Positions 9,170 to 17,774 of a stretch of 64,000 nt of DNA are shown here, one piece after another. Numbering within the stretch: position 1 is the first letter of the stretch; each line of letters opens with the position of its first letter. The notes under the pieces are model-generated. The model did not search any database and was not told where the DNA came from. It saw only the letters and a list, made by a program, of their open reading frames with translations. The position numbers were made by a program, and so were the translations under genes. The stretch is from CAWAPS01 sp963783945 (GTDB lineage: Bacteria; Actinomycetota; Acidimicrobiia; Acidimicrobiales; Palsa-688): NCBI GenBank assembly GCA_963783945.1, contig CAWAPS010000002.1, positions 1,183,770-1,247,769 of the forward strand. Direction: 5' to 3'.

Positions 9170-9907
9170 GTGGACAGCGGATTTCGAGGTGCGTCACCAG
9201 GCCGGAAGGGCGCGCGCGGAGCAACGTCTCTCCGTGGGAAAGGATTGAACCTGCCGATTAGTGACAGTCGCCACGAAAACAAAGGCACGTCAGCCCCGCA
9301 CGACGCCATCAAGGCGAGTTCACGTGACGAGGCGACCGTCGGCGCCCAGCGTATTGCCCCTCTACATCCGGACGAGTTCGGCCCCGAGGCCATCGACATT
9401 CTGACGGAAATGCGTACGGCCATGGGCGTGCCTCCCACGGATAGCGTGCCGGACTCGGTTGCGACCATGCTGCGCCATCCCAACCTTTATTCTTCCTATG
9501 CCAGGCTGGCGCGCCAGTTGATGAGCGGTTTCCTCGCAGCGCGTGATCGCGAACTCGTCATTCTACGTAATGCCTGGATTTGTCAGGCCCCGTTCGAATG
9601 GGGAGAGCACGTAGCCATCGGCAAGCGAGCCGCTGGGTTGACGAGCGAAGAGATCGATCGGGTCACGGCCGGATCGGTCGCACCCGGCTGGAGCGACCAC
9701 GAACGGACACTTCTTCGCGCCGTCGAGGAACTCCATGAGAGTGCGATTATCTCGGATGAGACGTGGCGCGTTCTGGCTCAATCCTTCAATGAGAAAGAGC
9801 TGATCGAGATCCTGGTAGTCGTCGGTCAATACACATGTATCGCATTCGTACAAAACTCGCTCAGGGTAAAGTTGCGGCCAGAAAACCCGGGCCTATCAGC
9901 GCGCTGA
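9170..9907 (+). CDS. Carboxymuconolactone decarboxylase/AhpD-like family protein
   Basis: Residues from about 60 on match the carboxymuconolactone-decarboxylase fold, an all-helical family. The core RELVILRNAWICQAPFEWGEHV carries the single cysteine and the Glu-His pair typical of the CMD-like branch rather than the AhpD CxxC pair, so disulfide reductase activity is unlikely. The first 60 residues are poorly conserved-looking; a TTG at 9245 behind GGGAAAGGA is a plausible later start. Relatives in actinobacterial aromatic and steroid clusters are of uncertain function, often next to SDRs as here. Middle gene of a three-gene operon. Confidence 0.75.
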   Translation: MDSGFRGASPGRKGARGATSLRGKGLNLPISDSRHENKGTSAPHDAIKASSRDEATVGAQRIAPLHPDEFGPEAIDILTEMRTAMGVPPTDSVPDSVATMLRHPNLYSSYARLARQLMSGFLAARDRELVILRNAWICQAPFEWGEHVAIGKRAAGLTSEEIDRVTAGSVAPGWSDHERTLLRAVEELHESAIISDETWRVLAQSFNEKELIEILVVVGQYTCIAFVQNSLRVKLRPENPGLSAR

Positions 9908-9937
9908 ACGAGCCGTCATGACGGGAGGAAGAAACTG

Positions 9938-10342
9938 TTGGAGCAGCCAATCTACAAGATCCTTCTATTTCTGAAGAGAAACCCCTCCATGTCTGTGGAG
10001 GAGTTCAGGGATACGTACGAGACGGTGCATGCGCCGTTCTGTGCACCTCTCATGAAGGGAGCCTGCCGGTACTTCCGCCGCTATACGACTCTCATGGGCG
10101 CCCCGCATGCTCAGGACGTGACCGAACTGGAGTTCGATGTGATCACTGAGCTCTGGTACGAAGATCGGGCGACCTATGAGGCTGCGGTAGAACGAACAGC
10201 CAACCACAAAATGCCGGAAGAAGTTCTGCCGCGCGAACAGCAGATGTTTGATCGCCCGAAGATGCGTGTCGTTACTGTCGTGGAGTGCGAGTCCGACTTG
10301 GGGCGTTCGGCGAATGACATCGACCAGCGCAGCACGGCCTGA
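9938..10342 (+). CDS. EthD-domain protein
   Basis: A 134-residue ferredoxin-like-fold protein. The start YKILLFLKRNPSMSVEEFRD, then the HAPF stretch and a central RYFRRYTT, match the EthD pattern in which a histidine after the first helix is conserved. Members are small, often dimeric accessory proteins of ether, polyketide or aromatic degradation; their chemistry is mostly unknown. TTG start at 9938 with GGGAGGAAG 6 bases upstream. It is the last gene of the SDR/CMD operon, 30 bases behind the preceding stop. The C-terminal 20 residues extend past the domain. Confidence 0.75.
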   Translation: MEQPIYKILLFLKRNPSMSVEEFRDTYETVHAPFCAPLMKGACRYFRRYTTLMGAPHAQDVTELEFDVITELWYEDRATYEAAVERTANHKMPEEVLPREQQMFDRPKMRVVTVVECESDLGRSANDIDQRSTA

Positions 10343-10923
10343 TCCAGGCGGCGTTCGGATAAGGAAGAGGACAGCACTGCTGATTCCCCGCCGCAATGCC
10401 TCATTCGAAGTCGCTCGCTGTCGAAACAGCCGACGGGGGGCCCGGTATGTCGGGAACCTGGCCACAAGAGACGGCTTAGATGCTCCACGAAGTGGATCTC
10501 GAAGTGACTGGCTCGAGAACAGATGGGCGGTTTTTCGCGAGTCGGGCCTCGGATCTCGGGACGTTAGGCGCGCCCGACCGTCGCCGGCGCCGTCGGCGAT
10601 GGGTCATGGCGTTTGTGGGGCGGAGCCGCGTACGTGTGGCTCCGATATCGTGGAGGCTCGATGCCCCGTGCACGTGGCCTACGTGCTCAACGTTGTGCCA
10701 AAATCGGCCCAGCAAACCGCCCGGCAGACTATCGCCGCGGTCGACACGAAACGGAGGTCGCCGCATGACTCATCTGAAACATCTCATCCTCAAATGTTGA
10801 GGTGATGACTATTTCTTCACTACAGGGTCGTGGACCAAAGAAGCCTTGTACAATTGGGAGGCAATCTGTGACTGGTGGAGCTTGTGCGTCTAGGTTTTCG
10901 CGGCAGCAACTGACGAATCGGGA
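10343..10923. other. Region without a recognisable gene
   Basis: Frames on both strands give arginine- and serine-rich translations without family motifs. No terminator with a clear T-run, tRNA or repeat is evident. The promoter of the following dioxygenase presumably lies in its right part. Confidence 0.45.
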
Positions 10924-11766
10924 ATGCAAGTGTCTGCTCTGATGACAGAGAGGCTGACGAAACACGTCGGGGCTGAGGTAGTAGGTGTGGATGTCGACCG
11001 CCTGCTGAGCGACGATTCTCTACCGGGGCAGATCCTGGCGGCGCTCGAGAAACACGGTGTGCTGGTGTTTCCGAAGCTCAGCCCCGACCCGAAGACGCAG
11101 GTCGCGGTGTGCCAGCGACTCGGGGAGGTGGACTTCGAGGTCGGGCAGGAGGTGGGGATTATGCGGGTTTCGCTGGACCCGACCAAGAGTCCGTCAGCGC
11201 TGTACCTGCGGGGAACGTTCGAGTGGCACATCGACGGGGTGACTTTGCCGGAGGGCCGGTATCCTCAATCGGCGACGGTCATTACCGCGGTTGCGCTCGC
11301 TGATCGGGGAGGCCAGACGGAGTTCGCCAGCACCTACGGGGCGTACGAGGCCCTGACGCCCGGCGACAAGGAAAGTTTGGGAAGGCTTCGCGTGGTTCAC
11401 ACGGGTGCTGCCATCGCGCGTCGGGTGACACCGCACCCGACACCCGAACAGGAGGCGCTCTGGGCCGAAAGAAGGCCCCGTGAGCAACCGCTGGTCTGGC
11501 GCCACCGCTCCGGTCGGCGCTCGCTGGTGATCGGGTCGACGACTGACCACGTGGTCGGGATGGACAAAGATGCGGGGCGGGTGTTGTTGGACGACCTCCT
11601 GGACCGGTCTACCACTACGGAGCGTGTGTACCGGCATGGATGGTCAGTCGGTGACACGGTCATCTGGGACAACCGCGGCGTGCTCCACCGGGTGGAACGC
11701 TACGATGACCATTCAGGGCGAGAGATGATTCGGACGAGTCTGCTTGGTAACGAACCGATCGAGTAG
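10924..11766 (+). CDS. TauD/TfdA-family 2-oxoglutarate-dependent dioxygenase
   Basis: A 280-residue Fe(II)/2-oxoglutarate dioxygenase of the usual length. The facial triad is visible: FEWHIDG gives His 102 and Asp 104, and GVLHRVERY gives His 255; an arginine 11-15 residues later (Arg 266 or Arg 270) would bind 2-oxoglutarate. The opening segment ending in HGVLVFPKL is also typical. The enzyme would hydroxylate or cleave a small organic acid, with CO2 and succinate as co-products; substrate unknown. It precedes the FAD-dependent dehydrogenase on the same strand but 580 bases apart, so they are not clearly one operon. Confidence 0.85.
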   Translation: MQVSALMTERLTKHVGAEVVGVDVDRLLSDDSLPGQILAALEKHGVLVFPKLSPDPKTQVAVCQRLGEVDFEVGQEVGIMRVSLDPTKSPSALYLRGTFEWHIDGVTLPEGRYPQSATVITAVALADRGGQTEFASTYGAYEALTPGDKESLGRLRVVHTGAAIARRVTPHPTPEQEALWAERRPREQPLVWRHRSGRRSLVIGSTTDHVVGMDKDAGRVLLDDLLDRSTTTERVYRHGWSVGDTVIWDNRGVLHRVERYDDHSGREMIRTSLLGNEPIE

Positions 11767-12126
11767 GACGGCCACGGGGCTATTCGAGCGGCTGAGAATC
11801 TGGGGGGAATCACCCATTGCACGGCGTGCCCATGGCGGTTCTGCACGGGAAAGCTGGGCGCCTTACCCGTCGAGCGGTTGGCAATGGACGGGGAACGGTC
11901 CCCGGGCTGCCCTCTCCCCGGCCGGCCAGGCCGCCGGCAGGTAGGCGCGCCGTCAGTTGTGCGGTCGGGGACCGGACGGTGTCGTCGTAGTAGTCCGACG
12001 GCGGGAAAGCCGGCCATACGGCGAGGGAGGGTAGTTGTCTGGCAGCAGTGGGACCGGAGGGTCGGGAGATCGCCGGTGAATTCCGAGGTCGCCCCGGGTC
12101 CGATCCCAACTTTGGCGTTTCTACCG
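11767..12126. other. Region without a recognisable gene
   Basis: I see no conserved frame, RNA or repeat here. It leads into an IS6 transposase scrap. Confidence 0.45.
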
Positions 12127-12206
12127 TGATGTCGAGGAGCTATTCTCTGAGCGGGATGTCGTCGTCGACCCTGTCGCCGTCTGCCGGTGGGTGCAGCGCT
12201 TCTCGG
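12127..12206 (+). pseudogene. IS6-family transposase scrap
   Basis: The frame reads RDVEELFSERDVVVDPVAVC then RWVQRFS, which corresponds to the region after the first strand of IS6/IS26-type transposases (compare RDLEELLGERGIEVDHVTLY in the element at 18598). Only about 27 residues survive; the catalytic residues and termini are gone. It shows that a third IS6 copy once sat in this region. Confidence 0.7.
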
Positions 12207-12350
12207 GGGTGTCATCGATCGACACTGAGAAACCGGTTGACGACGAGACCGGCTACCACATTCACGTCAGCCTGGTGGACTGGGCGGCCCACTTCGTGGC
12301 CCACCGCTCGACCACCCGCTGAGCGCAACAATTGACGGCGAGGCAGAACT

Positions 12351-14000
12351 GTGACAGACGTCGAAGAGTCCTGGGGGGACGAGTGGGACCGAGTGGCCGA
12401 TGTCGTCGTTGTCGGTAGTGGGGTGGCCGGATTCGCCGCTGCGATAGCAGCGGCCGACGCGGGAGTCTCGGTGATCGTCCTCGAACGCCAGCCCTTGATC
12501 GGCGGCACGACCGCCAAATCCAGCGGCGCCATGTGGATCCCCAACAACCCGTACATGCGGGAAGCTGGTTTCGTCGATGACCGGGAATCCGGATTGCGGT
12601 ACCTCGCCCGCGTGGCCCACCCCACCCGCTACGCACCCGATGACCCGGCCCTCGGGCTGCCAGAAGAGAAGTTCCGCTTACTGGAAACCTTCTTCGACGA
12701 CGCCTCTGGCGTGGTCGAGCGCTTGACTTCCCTGGGCGCTTTGGACGTCGCGCTCATGGATTCTCCCGACTACTTCGCTGCCCTTCCTGAGGACACCGCG
12801 CCGGTGGGACGCCTCCTTTACCCGAACCTGCCGTCCGAATGGTCGGCCGGACCAAGAGGCGGGCAGCTCCTTGTGGACCGCATGTACGAGGCCGCAACTG
12901 CTCTCGGTGTCGTCGTCCTTGTCGGGAATCGAGCGGTACACGTCGTGCGCAACCTCGACGACGAGGTCGTCGGCTTGGAGGTGAGGGTCGGCCGGCGAAC
13001 GGAACTGATCGGCGGCCGCCGGGGTGTGGTTTTCTGCTCCGGCGGATTCCTACACAACCGTAAGTTGACCTACGAGTACTTGCGGGGACCGGTCTTGGGC
13101 GGCCCTGCGGCGGCGGGCAGCACCGGCGACTTCGTCGACATCGGCATCGAGGCTGGTGCCCAACTCGGGAACATGAGCCACGCATGGTGGATGCAGGTCG
13201 TGGTCGACCTCGTAGCGCGTAACCCGGAAACCATCAGGGGCGTCACGTCGCCCTACGGCGACAGCATGGTTATCGTTAACCGATACGGCCGCCGCGTCGT
13301 CAACGAGAAGGTTCCCTACAACGAGCGGACTCAGGTTCATTTTGATTGGGATCCGGTCCGCGGCGAGTACATGAATCATATTTTGATCATGATCTGGGAC
13401 GACGCCGTCGCCCAAGAACCCGCCCCGAACCCCCATCTCCGCTACCCGGTTCCCGCGCCGGGCGAGGACTGCGACTTCGTGATCACGGCTGATACATGGA
13501 AGGAGCTCGTGTCCGCTATCGAGACCCGCCTCGATGGCTTGCGCACGACCACTAACGGTTTTGCCCTCGCGCCCACCTTCGGCGATGGGTTGGCCGACAC
13601 CATCGAGCGCTTTAACAACATGGCCCGTGCTGGCATCGACGAGGACTTCCATCGAGGTGAGACGCCTCTCGAGAAAAGATGGGCTGGGCGGGCCCGATCC
13701 GGACTTCCCTCAGGATCGATGCATCCCTTCCTCGAGCACGGGCCGTATTATGCAGTGATCCTCGGACCGGGTGCCTTGGACACCAAAGGTGGCCCCGTCA
13801 TTGACGAGCGGGCCCGAGTGGTGAAGTCGGATGGCTCACCTGTGCCAGGGCTGTACGGAGCCGGCAACTGCGTTGCTTCTCCTGCCGGCCAGGCGTACTG
13901 GGGGCCGGGGGGAACGATCGGGCCCGCCCTCGTGTTCGGCTATGTTGCCGGGGCATCCGCAGCCGCCGCCTCGCCACGGCAGCCTAGCCAAGACCGCTGA
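12351..14000 (+). CDS. FAD-dependent oxidoreductase (3-ketosteroid dehydrogenase / fumarate-reductase-like)
   Basis: A 549-residue FAD_binding_2 protein, normal length for ketosteroid Delta1-dehydrogenase relatives. The Rossmann motif VVVVGSGVAGFAAAIAAADA starts near residue 18, followed by ERQPLIGGTTAKSSGAMWIP, the family's second FAD contact. The C-terminus has the closing FAD motif PVPGLYGAGNCVAS with the glycine-rich WGPGGTIGPALVFG. It should desaturate or reduce a C-C bond next to a carbonyl, with FAD as bound cofactor. The GTG start at 12351 has only a weak ribosome site. Whether the substrate is a steroid cannot be decided. A decayed part-copy lies at 7900-8260. Confidence 0.85.
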   Translation: MTDVEESWGDEWDRVADVVVVGSGVAGFAAAIAAADAGVSVIVLERQPLIGGTTAKSSGAMWIPNNPYMREAGFVDDRESGLRYLARVAHPTRYAPDDPALGLPEEKFRLLETFFDDASGVVERLTSLGALDVALMDSPDYFAALPEDTAPVGRLLYPNLPSEWSAGPRGGQLLVDRMYEAATALGVVVLVGNRAVHVVRNLDDEVVGLEVRVGRRTELIGGRRGVVFCSGGFLHNRKLTYEYLRGPVLGGPAAAGSTGDFVDIGIEAGAQLGNMSHAWWMQVVVDLVARNPETIRGVTSPYGDSMVIVNRYGRRVVNEKVPYNERTQVHFDWDPVRGEYMNHILIMIWDDAVAQEPAPNPHLRYPVPAPGEDCDFVITADTWKELVSAIETRLDGLRTTTNGFALAPTFGDGLADTIERFNNMARAGIDEDFHRGETPLEKRWAGRARSGLPSGSMHPFLEHGPYYAVILGPGALDTKGGPVIDERARVVKSDGSPVPGLYGAGNCVASPAGQAYWGPGGTIGPALVFGYVAGASAAAASPRQPSQDR

Positions 14001-14053
14001 CGTCGCCGTCACTGCCCGTTCATGACTGCTGCCTGAAGGGTATGAATACTTGA

Positions 14054-14550
14054 GGCACTGTTGCGTTGTGAGTGCTCTGGGCGCGGGGCGAAGTTTGGTT
14101 GGGGGCGCTGGATCAGATGGCTCCGCCAAGTTCGTCGAACGCCGCTGCGACCAGAAGATGCCGGTTTCGCTCCTGGACGCCGAGTTCATAGGGCCCGCGA
14201 CGGAGGTTCTGGATGAATGCATGACCCCCAATAATCACCCTCGCGGTCCGGTCGGTTTTAAGTCCACACATGGGCCGTAGTCTCGCTTTGAGATGGCCGT
14301 GGTCGCACTCGACCCTGTTGTTGGCGTACCGCTCGGTGTGGTGGAACGCCGTGGGAAGCAGCTCCGCGATGATGTGGGCGAGGGCTGGGGACAAGTCGGT
14401 CGCCACCTCGTCGGGCTGCTCATGAGCGGTCAGGGCTGCGGTGAAGAACTGTCGGGCCGCGGCGATGTTGCGTCGCTTGGAGACGTATACGTCGACGACC
14501 TGGCCATGCTCGTCGACGGCCCGGTAGACGTAGCGCCAGGCACGGGCAGG
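14054..14550 (-). mobile_element. Truncated IS6-family element
   Basis: From a terminal repeat GGCACTGTTGCGTTG at 14054 the minus strand encodes the C-terminal two thirds of an IS6 transposase ending at 14113: YVYRAVDEHGQVVDVYVS, TDLSPALAHI with the second Asp, and NNRVECDHGHLKARLRPM with the catalytic Glu. It stops abruptly at about 14550, exactly where dispersed repeat copy B begins, so the N-terminal part with the first catalytic Asp is missing. It retains a C-terminal AAAFDELGGAI that the copy at 18598 has lost to a stop codon. Confidence 0.85.
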
Positions 14551-14616
14551 TTGATTCTGGCGGTCATACCTTCTCAACATGCGGAAGTTGTCGGCCCTCG
14601 CCACCACCGTGCGCTG
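14551..14616. repeat. Dispersed repeat, copy B
   Basis: GTTGATTCTG-CGGTCATACC, CAACATGCGGAAGT and CCTCGCCACCACCGTG recur here in the same order and orientation as in copies A and C. Only the right-hand 66 bases of the longer repeat are present, and the left edge coincides with the break in the IS6 element. The right edge near CTGATCAA matches copy C. Confidence 0.65.
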
Positions 14617-14959
14617 ATCAATATGGGTGCTCAACTGCGGAAGGCACCCACTCCTGACGACCGTGAATGCTGTTCGATTTTGTTGCGATCGCTTCCGTAG
14701 ACGCCGCTCTCCGGAATCGTCACCCACTCGCATAGTCTCTCTTCGCTCCCTCTCCGCTACTCGTGGTCGCCTTCTTGTCGATCTGGGTGACAGCCACCCT
14801 GACAATCCTCGGCGTTGTGATGGGGCTGCCGAGCCTGGGGTTGGCTGGCCCGGTCGTGGCGCCACGCTGCGGGGTAGACCGTAATATCGGATTTGGGGGG
14901 CCCTGACTCCGGCGAGCGGCCTGGGGTGATACCGTCGTGATCGCGGTTTGGGAGTGATC

Positions 14960-16603
14960 ATGGGAAAGTCACACGAGATCGGTCAGGCATCGCCCCCGCA
15001 CCAACGGCTGCGCCGCTCGTCCTCGCCCGCCTCGCCCGAGCACCCATTGCTGTCCCTACAGCAGCAGGTTGGAAATCGGGCATTCACAGCGGCGCTCCGC
15101 GCTCCTGGTCGGGGGCCCCATGCCTTGCTCATGCTGCAACGCCAGGCCGGGAATCGGGCCGCCGTCGCCGCGGTGCAGCGAAACGGCGGCGGGGAATCGG
15201 CTGTGGCTGCTCCTTCCGAAGCGCCGGCGGAAGAAGCGCTTGGAGCCAACCTCGAAGAGGAGATAGCCCGGCAGGTCGGCCAATTACCTCCCCTGGAGGA
15301 CGTCCGGGTGACGGAGAACGACGTCCAGGACGGCGTCAATGAGGCGAACGCAGTACGTTCCGGGGTCGATGAGTTAGGCGTGAGCCGAAGCGGTGCTCTG
15401 GCCGATTGGTCCCGCCGCGAGTTCGCCGACGGCGGGGAGGTAGACCGGTCAGTGGTCGAGGAACTGCAGGGCGCCCAAGGGGAAGTGGCGCCGTCCCCGG
15501 CTGCCAAGCCCGGTCGGGCGGCCCTGGCCTTGGCGGCAGTGTCCCGGGCGGGCAGGAGAACCGCTGGCGGGGCCCGCTGGCTGGGTGGTCAGGCGGTGGC
15601 CGGAGCCCGCTGGGCAGGCAGCAAAGCCATGGCCGGAGCCCGCTGGGCAGGCAGCAAAGCCATGGCCGGAGCCCGCTGGGCAGGCAGCAAAGCCATGGCC
15701 GGAGCCCGCTGGGCAGGCAGCAAAGCCGCAGCTGGGGCGAGTTGGGTTGGTGAGAAGATCGCTGGTGGGGCCGGCGCAGCGTGGGGCGCGATCAAGAGCG
15801 AAAAAGAGAAGCTCAGCACTCCAGAAGGTCGCCGTGACCGCGGCGGCCAGGCTCAGGCCGTCGGCGGAATTGCCGCACCAATGGGGGGGCACACGGGGGA
15901 GCTCATCGACAATCCGGTTACGGAGGGGACAGCCCACTTGTACGGGCAGTCGGCCGTCGAGCAGGTGCATAAGGCCGGTGAATCGATGAGCGCGACCTCA
16001 ACCACGTTGGAGCATCCCGACGAGTTCGCCCATTCCTTTACCTCCGGCGCGGCCGAAGCGCTCCACGCGGTGGCTTCGGTGGTGGGCATTTTCTTCTCTG
16101 CCTTCAAGGCAGCCCTTGATTTTCGGTCGCTGGTGAGCTCGATTCGGGTCTATCGGGCTCTCAAGCAGGCCAGGGCATCCACGCGGGTTCTGGGTTCCAG
16201 TCCAGCGCTCGTCGAGGCGGTGGAGTATGCCATGAAGCAAAAGTATGAGAAGATTTTCAAGCGGGCGTTCGGCGTCGTCGTGGCCTTGGCGACCCTCGGC
16301 CTCGGTCTAGCCGTGCTGATTGCCAATCCTGTCGGAGCCAGCCTGGCCGCGGTGATCATCGGCGGTATCGGCGCCAGTATGTTTTTGTACAAGATCGGCC
16401 GGAAGTACTGGAAGAAGTGGGGCACGAATACCCTCGGCCAGAAGCGCACGGACATGGCGAAGCATCTGTACAACCAGATGCGGACCCGTGATGTGCTCGC
16501 CCTAGAGGCGGTGCGGTCGTTGCACCTGGATCCCGAGGCGGTGGCGGCGGCCGGGGCGACCAAAGGTCCGAGGCTGATCTTCCGCAAACTCAAGTCCGCC
16601 TGA
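14960..16603 (+). CDS. LQRxxGNRA-motif protein with 11-residue repeats and hydrophobic helices
   Basis: A 547-residue protein with no recognised enzyme domain. Two motifs at residues 33-44 (LQQQVGNRAFTA) and 59-70 (LQRQAGNRAAVA) match the LQRxxGNRA signature that, as I recall, occurs at the N-terminus of many eCIS-associated DUF4157 proteins. Residues 75-200 are acidic and probably flexible. Residues 203-269 are six 11-residue units (GARWAGSKAMA type). Residues about 366-388, 437-456 and 458-476 are hydrophobic enough for membrane insertion; the tail is basic (RKYWKKW, FRKLK). ATG 14960 has GGGAG 6 bases upstream, better than the TTG at 14948. It is followed by a hairpin terminator, so it is monocistronic. 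No contractile-injection genes are in the window. A membrane-targeting cargo or toxin is only a guess. Confidence 0.75.
   Translation: MGKSHEIGQASPPHQRLRRSSSPASPEHPLLSLQQQVGNRAFTAALRAPGRGPHALLMLQRQAGNRAAVAAVQRNGGGESAVAAPSEAPAEEALGANLEEEIARQVGQLPPLEDVRVTENDVQDGVNEANAVRSGVDELGVSRSGALADWSRREFADGGEVDRSVVEELQGAQGEVAPSPAAKPGRAALALAAVSRAGRRTAGGARWLGGQAVAGARWAGSKAMAGARWAGSKAMAGARWAGSKAMAGARWAGSKAAAGASWVGEKIAGGAGAAWGAIKSEKEKLSTPEGRRDRGGQAQAVGGIAAPMGGHTGELIDNPVTEGTAHLYGQSAVEQVHKAGESMSATSTTLEHPDEFAHSFTSGAAEALHAVASVVGIFFSAFKAALDFRSLVSSIRVYRALKQARASTRVLGSSPALVEAVEYAMKQKYEKIFKRAFGVVVALATLGLGLAVLIANPVGASLAAVIIGGIGASMFLYKIGRKYWKKWGTNTLGQKRTDMAKHLYNQMRTRDVLALEAVRSLHLDPEAVAAAGATKGPRLIFRKLKSA
15572..15757 (+). 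repeat. 33-bp tandem repeat inside coding sequence
   Basis: Identical or near-identical 33-bp units begin at 15605, 15638, 15671 and 15704 (each containing GCTGGGCAGGCAGCAAAGCC), with a degenerate unit before and one after. The period is 11 codons, encoding ARW-G-K-A--AG. Near-perfect nucleotide identity of the central units shows recent slippage or homogenisation, so copy number may vary between strains. Confidence 0.9.
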
Positions 16604-16626
16604 GGTGGAGAGCTAATTGGTGCCCT

Positions 16627-16657
16627 GGCCCACGGAGGGTCTGCGCTTGGGCTTTTT
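16627..16657 (+). terminator. Probable Rho-independent terminator
   Basis: TGGCCCA and TTGGGCT-type arms (GCCCA at 16628-16632, TGGGC at 16648-16652) flank a 15-base loop and are followed directly by TTTTT, 24 bases after the stop codon of the repeat protein. The stem is short, so strength is uncertain. Confidence 0.5.
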
Positions 16658-16723
16658 GTTACTCTCGGCGCCTACTCGTCGGATGCGCGTCATCTGGAAC
16701 GCACGCGTCAAGACCTTTGTCTC

Positions 16724-16879
16724 CTAAATGGCACGTAGCTGGTCGACCTCATCTTCGAGAACCACGACGGTCTTGATACCGAGTGGAAGCGAATGTTTCC
16801 CCTTCGCCAGGTTCTTGCAGTCGACCGCGACACCGAAGGCGCCTGACACAACCGTCGGCCAAGCCAGAACGCGCACCTT
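16724..16879 (-). pseudogene. 3' end of an unidentified gene cut by the IS110 fragment
   Basis: On the minus strand an open frame in a different phase from the IS110 transposase reads RVLAWPTVVSGAFGVAVDC, then KHSLPLGIKTVVVLEDEVDQ and ends at TAG 16724. Its balanced composition and hydrophobic patterning look like real protein, unlike the arginine-rich shadow frames nearby. I do not recognise the family. It begins exactly where IS110 similarity ends (about 16880), so it is plausibly the target gene of that insertion. Confidence 0.4.
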
Positions 16880-17237
16880 TGGCTTTGCCCGACAGTGCGG
16901 CACGCGCTGCGCTCTCGGCGTCGAGCGGGTCGGACTTGCCTGAGCGGTAACGGTCCTGGCGGTCGGAGCGGTCCACCTCGACCACCCTCACCCCCGCCGC
17001 GGTCAAATGTCGGGTCAGGCCGGCGCCGTAACTGCCGGTGCCCTCCACTCCGACGAGTCCGACCGGACCGAACGAACGCAGCCAGGCCAACACACGGCCG
17101 TAGCCGGCCGGAGTGGTCGGGAAACTCTTGGTGCCGACCAGGCCGCCGATATGGTTGAGCGCGGCGGCGACATGCGCGTCGGCGTGGGTGTCCACGCCGC
17201 CGGTGACGGTAGATGTCTCTACGATGGTCAAGGCCAT
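16880..17237 (-). mobile_element. IS110-family transposase, N-terminal part only
   Basis: ATG at 17237 starts MALTIVETSTVTGGVDTHAD, the RuvC-like DEDD domain opening with the first Asp of IS110 transposases. LVGVEGTGSYGAGLTRHL follows with the conserved Glu, then RYRSGKSDPLDAESAARAAL with the third acidic cluster. Similarity stops at GKAKG near residue 119; the C-terminal transposase_20 domain with its serine is missing. The element cannot transpose. The roughly 290 bases upstream of the ATG resemble the long untranslated left end that IS110 elements have. Confidence 0.8.
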
Positions 17238-17530
17238 CCCTTTCTTGGTTGAGGGGTGGCATGCACCCGCTGGCCGACCGGACCTGTGAACCCCGACCTC
17301 TTGTCCAGGACGGGCGGATCAGAACGGCGTCACCGGTGGATGCCGGGAATGATTCCTGGGTCCCGGTCGACGGATCGATCACAAGACAGCCGGCCGGCGT
17401 CGACCGGTTCGCAGGTCAGACCGAGACCCAGGACTCCCGACCATACGCCCCCTACCAACTCACCGGCAGGGATGGTGGTCTGAAGCACAACCTCATTCTC
17501 CATGCCGGTTCCGAGCGCGGTCGCTGAGCC
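17238..17530 (-). mobile_element. Putative IS110 left-end noncoding region
   Basis: The stretch directly upstream of the IS110 start codon contains no gene. IS110 elements usually carry a long noncoding 5' region that encodes the guide RNA, so this segment probably belongs to the same element; I cannot define its end or RNA from sequence alone. Confidence 0.35.
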
Positions 17531-17774
17531 CTCCGGGGGCCCCGAGTCGCTCGGCCGCAGCCGGACGTCGCTTCGGCTAGAAACCCAGTCGAAGGGCTCG
17601 ACGACGGAGGCCCGTGATCCTCTTATCCGCTCGGTCCTGACGCCGCCATGTCCACGATCGGCTGGTTGAGCCTGATCCCGCCGGTCGAACCGAAGAACCG
17701 GGCGTCACCGAAGGTGAATATTCCCCCGTCGGAAGCCACCAGTCAGCCCATCTGTGCATAAGCGTTGTCCCCGG

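Noticed and set aside
15605..15736. 33-bp direct repeats resembling a CRISPR array
   Set aside because: The units are contiguous with no spacers, lie in frame inside a coding sequence and encode an 11-residue repeat.
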